64,000 nucleotides of DNA from Frondihabitans peucedani (GCF_039537585.1 NZ_BAABAU010000004.1:434001-498000), one strand, 5' to 3'; counted from the first letter of the stretch, positions 32,153 through 40,528 are shown. Numbers and translations are program-made. The notes: generated by a model from the sequence alone, not told the origin.

Positions 32153-32214
32153 GCCGAGATCGCAGTAGGCGTCGGGTCGGGGCACTCCCGGGCGACGACT
32201 ACTGCGATCTCGGC
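32153..32214. terminator. Perfect 15-bp inverted repeat between convergent genes
   Basis: GCCGAGATCGCAGTA (32153-32167) and TACTGCGATCTCGGC (32200-32214) pair perfectly with a 32-base loop. They lie between the stops of the PNPOx-like and methyltransferase genes. Position suits a bidirectional terminator, but the long loop and absent T-tract leave a repeat or protein site possible. Confidence 0.55.
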
Positions 32215-32241
32215 GAGCCCGCGCGCGGCGCGCGGGCCGAG

Positions 32242-32844
32242 CTACGGCCGCGAGGCGACGAGCACGGCGTCGAGCGCGGTGCCGGCAGCGGTCTCGCGCT
32301 CGACCAGGCGACACTCCGCGACGTCGAGCCCGGCGGCGCGAGCGGTCGCCGAGAGGTGGTCGACCCGGTGCAGGAGCGCAGGATCCTGCGGGCCCCCGAC
32401 CCCGTCCGCCAGATTCTCGAGCGCGTGCCCGACGAGGGCGAGCGTGCCCCCGGGCGCGAGCGACGCGGCGGCGTTCCCGAGGGCGTCGGAAAGGACACCC
32501 TCGGGCAGCTGGAGGTAGGCGATCACGACGAGGTCGACGAGCGACGGGGCGACCCAGGATGTGGCGTCGGCCTCCACCCACTCCACCTCGACGCCCAGCT
32601 GGGCGGCGCGCGCTCGTCCGATCGCAAGGCCGGCGGGGGCGAAGTCCACCGCGCTCACCGTCCAGCCCAGGGAGGCGAGCCAGAGGGCGTTGCGTCCTTC
32701 GCCGGCTCCGAGGTCGACGGCGTCGCCGATCGGCAGGTGCGCCACGGTCTGCTCGATCCACGCGTTCGGGCCCGCCGACCAGAGCTGCTCACCGGCCTCG
32801 GCGGCCCGGCCGTACCGGTCTTCCCAGAAGGAGTTGTCGCTCAT
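32242..32844 (-). CDS. Class I SAM-dependent methyltransferase
   Basis: The 200-residue protein has S-adenosylmethionine motif I V-D-L-G-A-G-E-G-R-N-A-L-W-L-A and the acidic strand-2 end A-V-D-F-A, then V-E-A-D-A. The N-terminus F-W-E-D-R-Y is typical of TehB/UbiG-like small-molecule methyltransferases. ATG at 32844 is chosen over an ATG six codons upstream because it matches the family start. Substrate unknown. A 24-bp-arm hairpin lies just upstream, separating it from the MTHFR-like gene. Confidence 0.85.
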   Translation of the reverse strand: MSDNSFWEDRYGRAAEAGEQLWSAGPNAWIEQTVAHLPIGDAVDLGAGEGRNALWLASLGWTVSAVDFAPAGLAIGRARAAQLGVEVEWVEADATSWVAPSLVDLVVIAYLQLPEGVLSDALGNAAASLAPGGTLALVGHALENLADGVGGPQDPALLHRVDHLSATARAAGLDVAECRLVERETAAGTALDAVLVASRP

Positions 32845-32857
32845 CGCCCCAGCTTGG

Positions 32858-32913
32858 CCCACGATCGCGACACGAAACCACTGCAGGTGGTGGTTTCATG
32901 TCGCGATCGTGGG
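32858..32913. terminator. Long hairpin (24-bp arms, one mismatch) overlapping a stop codon
   Basis: CCCACGATCGCGACACGAAA (extended by CCAC) pairs with GTGGTTTCATGTCGCGATCG (extended by TGGG), with one mismatch and an 8-base loop. The stop codon and last codons of the MTHFR-like gene lie inside the right arm, and the methyltransferase start is 14 bp beyond the left arm. It probably limits read-through between these co-oriented genes. Confidence 0.65.
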
Positions 32914-33939
32914 TGCGAGCTCCGTGCCGATGGCGGCGAGGGCCTCGGCGAAGCGCTCGGCTCCGTCGGGGCCGGCGCCGCCGGAGAGGTTCACGCCGCG
33001 CACCCCGTGAAGAGCGAGCAGCTCCTGCGAGAGCTCCACGGCGGCCGCGACCCCCTCGGCGAACGGGTCGCGAGCGCGCAGGATCCGACCCAGGTACCCC
33101 GGCGGCAGCACCAGCGTGGTGAACGACTCGAGCAGCCGGGCGCTGGCCGCGTCGACCACCACGGGGACGCACGGGAGGAACGCGAGGGCCGCCCCGTGAT
33201 CCTGCGCCTCCCGGATGAACGCGGCGACCGGAGCCGCACCGCCCGCGTGGTTCACGAAACACACCTCCGCCCCCGCCTTCGCCTTCTCGGCCAGACGGGC
33301 GGCCCGGCGGGAGACCGGCGGCGCGCACGGCGACTCGGCGACGGACACGAGGTGTCCGGCCTCCCGGGCGAGGGCGGCGAGACGGGTCGAGTCGAGGTCG
33401 AAGACGGGCTGCGCGTCGGGCCGCGACCCGGTGTCGGTGTGGTCGCCGGTGACGCAGTGGACCGCCGCGACCCCCGCGTCGGCGAGGGCGGCGAGCTCGC
33501 CCTCGAGCGCGACGCGGTTGCGGTCGCGGCAGTTCAGGCCGGTCCAGACCCGGAGTCCGGCCCGCTGCACAAGACTCGCGCGGTAGGCCGGCGAGAACTG
33601 CACGCGCTCGGCACCCGAGTCGCCCGCCAGGACCGCGTCGACCGTTCCGCGCAGGATCCCGCCCACCGCCTCGATCGACGCCGAGCTGAGGGCGCGCGCG
33701 GGCAGGTCGGCCACCACGATCTGCCGCTGTCGCAGAAGCCCGCGCATGTCGGACCCGGGCTCAGGCACCGAGGGCACGGCCGGCGCCCCCGGTGAGACCG
33801 GCCCGCCCGCCCACCGCACGGTCGGCGTGTCGAGGAACACGCAGGCGTGCTCGGCCACCTCGCAGCGCCCGTCGAACTCGACGCCGCCGCAGGGTCCGTA
33901 CTGCATGCGCTTGGGGCAGACGGCGACGGAGCTCTCCAT
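32896..33939 (-). CDS. Methylenetetrahydrofolate reductase-like protein with N-terminal Cys domain
   Basis: The 347-residue protein opens with a Cys-rich module, V-C-P-K-R-M-Q-Y-G-P-C-G-G-V (8-21) and G-R-C-E-V, the signature usually found as a C-terminal extension of MetF-related proteins. A TIM-barrel MetF-like domain follows (L-N-C-R-D-R-N, C-V-T-G-D-H, V-C-F-V-N-H). Such proteins handle one-carbon units on folate, possibly with an electron donor bound by the Cys module. ATG at 33939. It is divergent from allantoinase with a shared GlnR-like region. A role with formyl or formimino units from purine degradation is inference. Confidence 0.72.
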   Translation of the reverse strand: MESSVAVCPKRMQYGPCGGVEFDGRCEVAEHACVFLDTPTVRWAGGPVSPGAPAVPSVPEPGSDMRGLLRQRQIVVADLPARALSSASIEAVGGILRGTVDAVLAGDSGAERVQFSPAYRASLVQRAGLRVWTGLNCRDRNRVALEGELAALADAGVAAVHCVTGDHTDTGSRPDAQPVFDLDSTRLAALAREAGHLVSVAESPCAPPVSRRAARLAEKAKAGAEVCFVNHAGGAAPVAAFIREAQDHGAALAFLPCVPVVVDAASARLLESFTTLVLPPGYLGRILRARDPFAEGVAAAVELSQELLALHGVRGVNLSGGAGPDGAERFAEALAAIGTELAPTIAT

Positions 33940-33961
33940 GGTGACACCCTCGCATGCCGCT

Positions 33962-33999
33962 GTTTCGGCCGCGGTGTCGCGCCGTTTCGGGCTCGTTAA
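33962..33999. promoter_or_regulatory. Candidate GlnR boxes between allantoinase and MTHFR-like genes
   Basis: GTTTC (33962), GTTTC (33984) and GTTAA (33995) lie in one 11-bp phase; a poor element, GGTGT, fills 33973. On the minus strand this reads TTAAC-n6-GAAAC-n17-GAAAC. CGTTTCGGGCTCGT here is identical over 14 bp to the sequence upstream of formamidase at 48336. Confidence 0.5.
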
Positions 34000-34005
34000 G
34001 CCCCG

Positions 34006-34011
34006 TAAAAT
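34006..34011 (+). promoter_or_regulatory. Probable -10 element of leaderless allantoinase transcript
   Basis: TAAAAT ends six bases before the ATG at 34018, the spacing at which transcription would begin at the start codon. No Shine-Dalgarno precedes the ATG (CAGGGA only). It overlaps the downstream edge of the GlnR-like boxes. Confidence 0.5.
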
Positions 34012-34017
34012 CAGGGA

Positions 34018-35364
34018 ATGCCCCTCTCTGACATGCCCGTGCCCGACCTCGTGATCCGCTCCCGGGCGGTCCTCGTCGACGGGGCGTTCCGGCCGGCGGC
34101 GGTCGTCGTGCACGACGGTGTCGTCGTCGCGGTCGAGGAGCTCGACGCAGCTGTCGAGGCTGCCGCCGAGGTGATCCTGCCGCCCGAGCAGGTGCTGATC
34201 CCGGGCATCGTCGACTCGCACGTGCACGTCAACGAGCCGGGCCGGACCGACTGGGAGGGCTTCGCGAGCGCCACCCGCGCGGCGGCCCGGGGCGGTGTCA
34301 CGACGATCATCGACATGCCGCTCAACAGCATCCCTCCGACCACCACCCCGGAAGCGCTCGACCTCAAGCGCGAGGCCGCGGCACCGCAGGCTGTGATCGA
34401 CGTCGGGTTCTGGGGCGGCGCGATCCCGTCGTCGCTCGGGCACCTCCGCGAGCTGCACGACGCGGGCGTCTTCGGGTTCAAGGCGTTCCTGTCGCCGTCG
34501 GGGGTCGACGAGTTCCCGCACCTGTCGACCGCGCAGCTGCACGAGGCCATGGCCGAGATCGCGGCGTTCGACGGTCTGCTCATCGTGCACGCGGAAGATC
34601 CCGAGCGGCTCGACGACGCCCCGGAGCCCGAAGGCGCTTCGTACTCGGCGTTCGTCCGCTCGCGCCCGGATGCCAGCGAGCTGTCGGCGATCGAGCACGT
34701 CATCGACGCCGTGTCGCAGACGGGCGGGCGCGCCCACATCCTGCACCTGTCGTCGGCCCGCGCCCTGCCGGCCATCCGCGACGCGAAGGCGCGGGGCCTC
34801 CGGCTCACCGTCGAGACCTGCCCGCACTACCTGTCGTTCGACGAAGAGCACATCCCCGACGGCGGCACGCAGTACAAATGCTGCCCGCCGATCCGCGACG
34901 CCGCGAACCAGGAGCTCCTCTGGGAGGCCCTCGTCGACGGCACCATCGACCTCGTCGCCTCCGACCACTCCCCCTCGACCGCCGAGCTGAAGTTCGCGGG
35001 CGACGGCGACTTCGACCAGGCCTGGGGCGGCATCTCGGGCCTCGAGCTGAGCTTCCGGGCGGTCTGGACGGGGGCTTGCGAGCGCAGGATCCCGCTCGAG
35101 TCCGTCGTGGGCTGGATGTCGGGGGCGACCGCGGGCCTCGTCGGCCTCGCCGACCGGGGCAGGATCGCGGTCGGCGCCCGTGCCGACCTCGTCGCGTTCG
35201 ATCCCGAGGCGGAGGTCACCGTGTCGGCCGCGGCTCTCGCGCACAAGAACCCGGTGAGCGCCTTCGACGGCAGCCGCCTGCGCGGCTCGGTCGAGCGGGT
35301 GTGGCTGCGCGGCGAGCCGGTCGACGAGACCGCCGCCGCGGGGCAGCTGCTGTCGCGCGGCTAG
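34018..35364 (+). CDS. Allantoinase
   Basis: Opens the hydantoin ring of allantoin to allantoate. The 448-residue cyclic amidohydrolase carries D-S-H-V-H-V-N-E-P-G-R (metal His pair), carboxylated-Lys candidate in G-F-K-A-F-L-S-P-S-G, V-H-A-E-D-P, H-L-S-S-A and the Asp of V-A-S-D-H-S-P. The N-E-P-G-R and T-Q-Y-K-C-C-P-P segments separate allantoinases from dihydroorotases and dihydropyrimidinases. ATG at 34018 fits a leaderless promoter. Allantoate-processing genes follow convergently on the other strand. Confidence 0.93.
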   Translation: MPLSDMPVPDLVIRSRAVLVDGAFRPAAVVVHDGVVVAVEELDAAVEAAAEVILPPEQVLIPGIVDSHVHVNEPGRTDWEGFASATRAAARGGVTTIIDMPLNSIPPTTTPEALDLKREAAAPQAVIDVGFWGGAIPSSLGHLRELHDAGVFGFKAFLSPSGVDEFPHLSTAQLHEAMAEIAAFDGLLIVHAEDPERLDDAPEPEGASYSAFVRSRPDASELSAIEHVIDAVSQTGGRAHILHLSSARALPAIRDAKARGLRLTVETCPHYLSFDEEHIPDGGTQYKCCPPIRDAANQELLWEALVDGTIDLVASDHSPSTAELKFAGDGDFDQAWGGISGLELSFRAVWTGACERRIPLESVVGWMSGATAGLVGLADRGRIAVGARADLVAFDPEAEVTVSAAALAHKNPVSAFDGSRLRGSVERVWLRGEPVDETAAAGQLLSRG

Positions 35365-35370
35365 GGCCGG

Positions 35371-36210
35371 CTACTCCAGCTCGCCGAGCTCGGAGTACAG
35401 CGCCGTGATGCCGCCGATCCTGGCGCGCCCGGCCCCCGGCGCGACGGCCAGCACCGCCGCGGCGAGCAGGTTGGCGAGGCTCATCGCGGCCGCGTACGAG
35501 TCGAACGCCGCCACGCTGTCCACCGGGCAGACGAGCACCCGCGTCGAGTCGGCGGATGGGAGCCGAGCCGCAGGATCGACGACCAGCACGACCGGGACAT
35601 CCTGCGCCTCCAGACTCGCGAGGACGCCTGCGAAGCCGGCGGGTCGTCGGCGGAACCCGACCAGCACCACCGCGTCGCGGGGCCCGAGCCCGGCCAGCTT
35701 CTCGCCGACCGACTGCCCCGGGGCCGGCGCGATCCGCACGTCGGGTCGCGCCTGCGCGAGCTGCTGGCGGAGGTGCAGGGCGACGGGGTAGCTGTTCCGG
35801 AAGCCGATGACGACCACCTCTCGCGCCGCGGCGACCAGGGCCGCGGCCTCCTCGAGGCGCCCGTCGCCGAGGCCGGCGAGGAGCGCGTCGAGATTCGCGC
35901 GCTCGACGGCGAGGTGCTGCGCGAGCCCGCCGGAGGCGGCGGAGGTCGGGCCCACGGGGACGCCGCGGCGGCGGAGGGAGCGGGCGTGCTCCCGGACATC
36001 CTGCGCGTCGGCGAACCCGAGCCGTCGGAACAGCCGCGAGACGGTGGCCTTGGAGACCCCGCTGGCGGTCGCGATCTCGGTTGCGGAGTAGACGGCGAGG
36101 TCGTCGAGGTGGTCGAGGATGAAGTCGGCGGCGCGCTGCTCCTGCGGCCGGAGCTCGCCGTAGCCGGAGTCGATCCGGGTGCGGATGTCGCCGCCCGTGC
36201 TCGCCGTCAC
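35371..36210 (-). CDS. MurR/RpiR family transcriptional regulator
   Basis: The 279-residue protein has an N-terminal RpiR helix-turn-helix (Y-S-A-T-E-I-A-T-A-S-G-V-S-K-A-T-V-S-R) and a C-terminal SIS domain, which normally binds a phosphosugar but in some nitrogen-pathway members senses other ligands. GTG at 36210 overlaps the allantoate amidohydrolase stop (GTGA). It is the third gene of the operon aminotransferase - amidohydrolase - regulator, suggesting local feedback on allantoin breakdown. Ends six bases from the allantoinase stop. Confidence 0.88.
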   Translation of the reverse strand: MTASTGGDIRTRIDSGYGELRPQEQRAADFILDHLDDLAVYSATEIATASGVSKATVSRLFRRLGFADAQDVREHARSLRRRGVPVGPTSAASGGLAQHLAVERANLDALLAGLGDGRLEEAAALVAAAREVVVIGFRNSYPVALHLRQQLAQARPDVRIAPAPGQSVGEKLAGLGPRDAVVLVGFRRRPAGFAGVLASLEAQDVPVVLVVDPAARLPSADSTRVLVCPVDSVAAFDSYAAAMSLANLLAAAVLAVAPGAGRARIGGITALYSELGELE

Positions 36211-37445
36211 GAGTCGTGCGTCGCCGCGAGGGCGAGCACCGCCGCCTCGAACGCGTCGAGCGCGGTGGCCACGTCGGCCTCGGTGACCGTCTCGTCGGGG
36301 TGGTGGCTGATCCCGCCGAGGCCGTTCCGCACGAAGAGCATCGCCCAGTCGGTCAGGTCGGCGATCGCCATGGCGTCGTGGCCGGCCTTCGAGAACAGCA
36401 CCGTCGGATCGGTGTCGCCGGTGCGCAGGATCCCGGAGCGCACGACATCCTGCAGTCTCGACGCCGCTCTGACAGCCGGCGCGCTGTGCGTCTCGTCGAC
36501 CTCGAACATGAGTCCGCGGCGCTTGCACACGTCGTCGGCCACCGCTTGGATCTCGGCCCAGACGGCATCGCGGGCCTCGTCGGTCTCGCCGCGGAGGTCG
36601 AGGCTGAAGTCGACCCGGCCGGGGATCACGTTGACCCCGCCGGGGAACGCCTGCAGCCGCCCGACCGTGGCGATGCAGCCCGCGTCGCGCGCGAGACGCT
36701 CGACGGCGAGCACGATCTCGCTGGCGCCGGCGAGGGCGTCGTGCCGCCGGTGGAACGGGACGCCGCCCGCGTGCCCGGCCTCGCCGGTGAGCGTCAGGGC
36801 GAAGCGGCGGGCTCCGGCGATCGACGAGACGACCGCGAGCGCGCGGTCGGCCTCCTCGAGGTACGGGCCCTGCTCGATGTGAACCTCGAGGTAGCCGACG
36901 ACGTCGGCCGGGTCGAGCGCGGCCTCGCCGACGAGGTCGGGGTCGAGGCCGAACTCGACGAAGGCCTCGCGGAGGCTCGTGCCCGAGGCGTCGGCGAGGC
37001 TCCACCACTCGGGCAGCCAGGTGCCGGCGACCGCGCGCGACCCGAGGAGCGCTGTGCCGAAGCGGGTGCCCTCCTCGTCGCCGAAGGCCAGCACCTCGAT
37101 CGCGAAGGGCAGCTCGTCGCCCCGATCGCGGATGCGGTCGACGGCCGCGATGGCGATCATGACGCCGAGGATCCCGTCGAAGCGTCCGGCGTTCGGCACC
37201 GTGTCGAGGTGCGATCCGAGGAGCAGGGCGGGCAGCGCAGGATCCCGGCCCTCGAACCTCCCAAGGAGGTTACCGACCGCATCCACCCGGGGCACAAGGC
37301 CTGCCGACCGCATCCAGCCGGCCGTCGCGCGGTTCACGGCCGCGTGCTCGGGCGAGAGGTAGACGCGCTCGATGCCGTCGGGCGAGGAGGTCTCGCGGGC
37401 GAGCGCGTCGCAGCGTTCGAGGATGGTGCGGGCGTCGACCGTCAC
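36207..37445 (-). CDS. Allantoate amidohydrolase (M20 Zn-dependent hydrolase)
   Basis: Hydrolyses allantoate to ureidoglycine, CO2 and ammonia. The 412-residue M20-family enzyme shows metal motifs G-S-H-L-D-T-V-P, F-G-D-E-E-G-T-R-F, the H-I-E-Q-G-P motif typical of allantoate/carbamoyl amidases and the late His in I-S-H-H-P-D-E. GTG at 37445 overlaps the aminotransferase stop (GTGA). N-carbamoyl-amino acid hydrolase or ureidoglycolate amidohydrolase activity is an alternative within the family; the neighbours favour allantoate. Confidence 0.88.
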   Translation of the reverse strand: MTVDARTILERCDALARETSSPDGIERVYLSPEHAAVNRATAGWMRSAGLVPRVDAVGNLLGRFEGRDPALPALLLGSHLDTVPNAGRFDGILGVMIAIAAVDRIRDRGDELPFAIEVLAFGDEEGTRFGTALLGSRAVAGTWLPEWWSLADASGTSLREAFVEFGLDPDLVGEAALDPADVVGYLEVHIEQGPYLEEADRALAVVSSIAGARRFALTLTGEAGHAGGVPFHRRHDALAGASEIVLAVERLARDAGCIATVGRLQAFPGGVNVIPGRVDFSLDLRGETDEARDAVWAEIQAVADDVCKRRGLMFEVDETHSAPAVRAASRLQDVVRSGILRTGDTDPTVLFSKAGHDAMAIADLTDWAMLFVRNGLGGISHHPDETVTEADVATALDAFEAAVLALAATHDS

Positions 37446-38677
37446 GCGGCGCCCGCATCCTGGTAGACGTCGTAGGCGGCCCCGACGCCGCCACCGCCGG
37501 TGACGGCGACTCCCCCGCGGCGGAGCACGGCCTCGAGGGAGGCGAGCGTCGTCAGGACGGCGTCCTTTCGGGCGTTGTAGCCCATGGTGCCGATCCGCCA
37601 CACTTTGCCGTGCAGCGGACCGAACGACGTGCCGATCTCGATGCCGAAGTCGTCGAGCATGGCGGCGCGGGCTCCGTCGCCGTCGATGCCGTCGGGGATC
37701 ATCACGGCGGTGACGTTGTTCATCTTGTGCGAGACGTCGCCGAAGATCTCGAGGCCGAGACCGCGGAGCCCGGCCAGCATGGCGCCGCCGTGCAGCGCGT
37801 GCCGAGCGACCGCCTCGTCGATGCCCTCCTCGACGAGGAGCCGGGCGCACTCACGGGCGCCGTAGAGCATGGTCGTCGCCTCGGTGTGGTGATTGAGGCG
37901 CTGAGGTCCCCAGTAGTCGAAGATCATGGCGAGGTCGAAGTAGTTCGAGCGGATCGGGTGCGCGCTGACGGCGTCGCCCTCGCGACGGATGCCCGCCTCC
38001 ACCGACTTGCGGGCCGTGATGACCTCGACGGCGCGCGGGGAGAAGGTGGCGGGAGCGGATCCTGACGGGCCGGCCAGGCACTTCTGGAGCCCCGCGGTCA
38101 CGGCGTCGAGGCCGAGCTCGTCGGTGTGGAAGGCGTTCCCGGCCAGGGACGCGGTGACGTCGGTGTAGAAGAGGACTCCTTCGCGCTCACAGATGGCGCC
38201 GAGCTCCTCGAGGGGCTGGGCGACGGTGGTCGAGGTGTCTCCGTGCACGACCGCGAGGAGCTTCGGCTTCACCTCGCGGATGGCCGCCTCGATCGCGCTC
38301 GGCGTGAAGACCTGCCCCCAGGGCACCTCGATGGTGTGCACCTCGGCGCCGCAGCGCTCGGAGATCTCCTTCAGGAGGTGCCCGAAGCGGCCGAAGACCG
38401 GCACCAGCACGCGGTCGCCCGGCTCGATCAGCGACACCAGCGCCGCCTCGATGCCGGCGCGCGACGTGCCGTCGACGAGGACCGTCTGCTCGTTCTGCGT
38501 CTGGAAGACCTGGCGGTAGAGCACCTGGGTCTCGTCCATCGTGGCGGTCATCCACGGGTCGTACTGGCCGACCAGCTGCGCCGACATCGCGCGCGTCACG
38601 CGCGGGTCGGCGTTGATCGGGCCGGGGCCCATCAGGAGTCGCGCGGGCGGGTCGATCGGCTGAAAGGACTGTTTCAC
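37442..38677 (-). CDS. (S)-ureidoglycine-glyoxylate aminotransferase
   Basis: The 411-residue class V PLP enzyme contains L-M-G-P-G-P-I-N-A-D-P-R, D-G-T-S-R-A-G, and the PLP-lysine candidate in G-L-Q-K-C-L-A-G-P-S-G. PucG enzymes transfer the amino group of ureidoglycine to glyoxylate, giving glycine and oxalurate, and resemble alanine- and serine-glyoxylate aminotransferases. The allantoate amidohydrolase gene directly downstream supports PucG. ATG at 38677 lies 23 bp from a perfect GlnR box pair. First gene of the three-gene operon. Confidence 0.9.
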   Translation of the reverse strand: MKQSFQPIDPPARLLMGPGPINADPRVTRAMSAQLVGQYDPWMTATMDETQVLYRQVFQTQNEQTVLVDGTSRAGIEAALVSLIEPGDRVLVPVFGRFGHLLKEISERCGAEVHTIEVPWGQVFTPSAIEAAIREVKPKLLAVVHGDTSTTVAQPLEELGAICEREGVLFYTDVTASLAGNAFHTDELGLDAVTAGLQKCLAGPSGSAPATFSPRAVEVITARKSVEAGIRREGDAVSAHPIRSNYFDLAMIFDYWGPQRLNHHTEATTMLYGARECARLLVEEGIDEAVARHALHGGAMLAGLRGLGLEIFGDVSHKMNNVTAVMIPDGIDGDGARAAMLDDFGIEIGTSFGPLHGKVWRIGTMGYNARKDAVLTTLASLEAVLRRGGVAVTGGGGVGAAYDVYQDAGAA

Positions 38678-38699
38678 GCGGTCAGTCTACGGAACCGGT

Positions 38700-38715
38700 G
38701 TTTCAGGGGTGTGAC
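38700..38715 (-). promoter_or_regulatory. Candidate GlnR box pair upstream of the aminotransferase operon
   Basis: On the minus strand GTCAC (38715-38711), six bases, then GAAAC (38704-38700): both are full matches to GTnAC-n6-GAAAC. It lies 23-38 bp upstream of the ATG at 38677, overlapping the expected promoter. Confidence 0.6.
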
Positions 38716-38748
38716 GGGTATGTCGATCCTGCGGTCGGGTCGCTCGGG

Positions 38749-38808
38749 GCACGCATTCCGGCGGCAGACACCGGTTGTACGGCGTGTGTCGGGCCGGGAT
38801 GCGTGTCG
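38749..38808. repeat. REP-like palindrome, copy 2
   Basis: Arms GCACGCATTCCGGC and (opposite strand) CGACACGCATCCCGGCCC enclose CACCGGTTGTACGG. The copy at 39797-39858 differs at about 3 of 64 positions and has the same orientation; the gene at 38840-39736 lies between them. Confidence 0.75.
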
Positions 38809-38839
38809 CGAACGCCACCACACCCGACCCCGGATCGGC

Positions 38840-39736
38840 TCAGCCCGCCCGCGATGCCAGCCGCAGGTCGCGCCAGGTGAAGCCGCCTCGGGGCGGTAGC
38901 GCACCACGGATCTGCTCGTCGTCGAACGGGAGACGGGGCCGGAGGTCGTCGGGGAGCTCACCGGCCGGCTGCGTCGCCTCGGTCACGCCCTCGGACAGCA
39001 TCTGCACCTGCGCCTTGGCGACGAGTGGCACTCGCATCGTCCACTCGGTGACCTGGCCCAGGATCCTGTGCGCCCAGACCGGCGCCGGGAAGATGGTCAC
39101 CGGACGCTCGACGATCCGGGCGATCCGACGCACGGCCTCGCTGAGCAGGAGGGTCTCGCCGCCGCGCACCGCCACCGTCTGCCGGGACAGGCGCCCGTCG
39201 AGCGCTGCCACGATGACGTCCACGAGCTCGGCGACGGGGATCGGGCTGATCGTCTTCTCGCGCAGGCCGACCGAGGCGAAGAGCGGGACCGTCTGCACGG
39301 TGTGACTGATGTGGTCGACGAGGTGGTCGCCGTGGCCGTAGATCATTCCGGCCTTCAGGATCGTGTAGTCGAGGCCCGACGATCGGATCATCTCCTCGGC
39401 CGTCCACTTCGACTCGTGGTACGGCGATCCTGAACCGGGACGCGCCCGCAAGAAGCTGAGCAGCACCACCTTCGACACACCGGCGCGACGGGCGGCCTCG
39501 AGAACGGCGGCAGTGCCACGGACGTGGACGCGATCGAACGTCTGGTCGCCGATCTCGCGGTTGATCCCGGCGCAGTGCGCCACGGCGTCGACTCCGCGGA
39601 ACGCCTCGGTGAGCGCGTCGACGTCGTCGATCTGCACGCCGGCGCTCCGGGAGACGCTCACGACGTCGACCGGGTCGTACCGCTCCGCCAGGTGTCGTCC
39701 GACGAACCCCGACGCTCCTGTGATCCCCACGCGCAT
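38840..39736 (-). CDS. NAD(P)-binding epimerase/NmrA-like protein
   Basis: The 298-residue atypical SDR has a Rossmann start G-I-T-G-A-S-G-F-V-G-R-H-L-A-E and H-C-A-G-I-N near residue 73, followed by V-L-L-S-F-L and Y-H-E-S-K, matching NAD-dependent epimerase or complex I NDUFA9-like proteins. The C-terminus is less conserved and ends in a basic segment. ATG at 39736. It is flanked by two nearly identical REP-like palindromes and has no operon partners. Substrate unknown. Confidence 0.82.
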   Translation of the reverse strand: MRVGITGASGFVGRHLAERYDPVDVVSVSRSAGVQIDDVDALTEAFRGVDAVAHCAGINREIGDQTFDRVHVRGTAAVLEAARRAGVSKVVLLSFLRARPGSGSPYHESKWTAEEMIRSSGLDYTILKAGMIYGHGDHLVDHISHTVQTVPLFASVGLREKTISPIPVAELVDVIVAALDGRLSRQTVAVRGGETLLLSEAVRRIARIVERPVTIFPAPVWAHRILGQVTEWTMRVPLVAKAQVQMLSEGVTEATQPAGELPDDLRPRLPFDDEQIRGALPPRGGFTWRDLRLASRAG

Positions 39737-39796
39737 GTGCTGACCCTACGGGATGCGTGCCGGAGTGCGCGGGGCGGGGCGGGGCGACCGCCGCGG

Positions 39797-39858
39797 GCAC
39801 GCATTCCGGCGGCAGTCACCGGTTGTACGGCGTGTGTCGGGCCGGGATACGGGTCGCG
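39797..39858. repeat. REP-like palindrome, copy 3
   Basis: Nearly identical to the copy at 38749 and in direct orientation, 1,048 bp away: GCACGCATTCCGGCGGCAG, then CACCGGTTGTACGGCGTGTG. It sits upstream of the epimerase-like gene and downstream of the next reverse gene. Confidence 0.75.
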
Positions 39859-39891
39859 AACAGCGAGCACGCCGCCGCCAGGGACGACGAA

Positions 39892-39917
39892 GGGCCCGCC
39901 CCTCGCAGGACGGGCCC
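39892..39917 (-). terminator. Hairpin downstream of DUF membrane gene
   Basis: GGGCCCG and CGGGCCC pair across a 12-base loop, 15 bp after the stop (minus strand) of the membrane protein gene ending at 39933. Probable intrinsic terminator without a T-tract. Confidence 0.5.
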
Positions 39918-39932
39918 CTCCGAGCAGCAGGA

Positions 39933-40427
39933 CTAGACGCGCGCCGGTCCGCCGGCGACACCGCCGCCGTTGCCGTACTTGCGGGCCTTGACGGCCTGGA
40001 AGTACTCGCTCGACGGACGCAGGAACATCAGGACGGTCGCCACGACGGCAGCGACGACGCCGACCGCTCCGGTGCCATAGCCGCCCACGATCCCGGTGAG
40101 CGACAGGATCGTGATGATGAGGAGGACGATGCGGGCCCAGCCGGCTCCGCGTCGCATGAAGAGGTCGAAGACGACGAAGGCGATGAGGAACAGGGCCCCG
40201 AGCACGATCGCGATCGCGACGCCGGCGCCCACGAAGCTCTGCGCCTGCTGGGTCGCGGCCGCCGATCCACCCGCCTTCGCGAGCTGGCTCTTCGCAGCAG
40301 CCGTCGTGCTGCCGGAGGTGGCAGCGGAGATGATGAGGCCGACGAGGTGCGCGAGGGCGGTGAGGAGGAACAGCCAGAACGCGATCTGGATGGTCCGCGG
40401 GGGTGCGGTGGGCGAGGTGGTGGACAT
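39933..40427 (-). CDS. Four-helix membrane protein, unknown function
   Basis: The 164-residue protein has four predicted transmembrane helices (about 14-35, 65-87, 95-113, 119-137). An extracellular Ala/Ser/Gly-rich loop lies between the first two, and a short Gly-rich cytoplasmic tail follows Y-F-Q-A-V-K-A-R-K. ATG at 40427 follows GGGAAACCCCACC. I do not recognise a named family with certainty. The upstream gene encodes a LuxR-type regulator on the same strand, 101 bp away. Confidence 0.6.
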   Translation of the reverse strand: MSTTSPTAPPRTIQIAFWLFLLTALAHLVGLIISAATSGSTTAAAKSQLAKAGGSAAATQQAQSFVGAGVAIAIVLGALFLIAFVVFDLFMRRGAGWARIVLLIITILSLTGIVGGYGTGAVGVVAAVVATVLMFLRPSSEYFQAVKARKYGNGGGVAGGPARV

Positions 40428-40528
40428 GGTGGGGTTTCCCTTCGGGTGGGTGGAGGAGGCCGACCGTCGGGTCGGGCCTCGGGCGCCGGAGCCCGATCGG
40501 GCGCGCTCCGGGGTCTGTGGGGCGGTCG

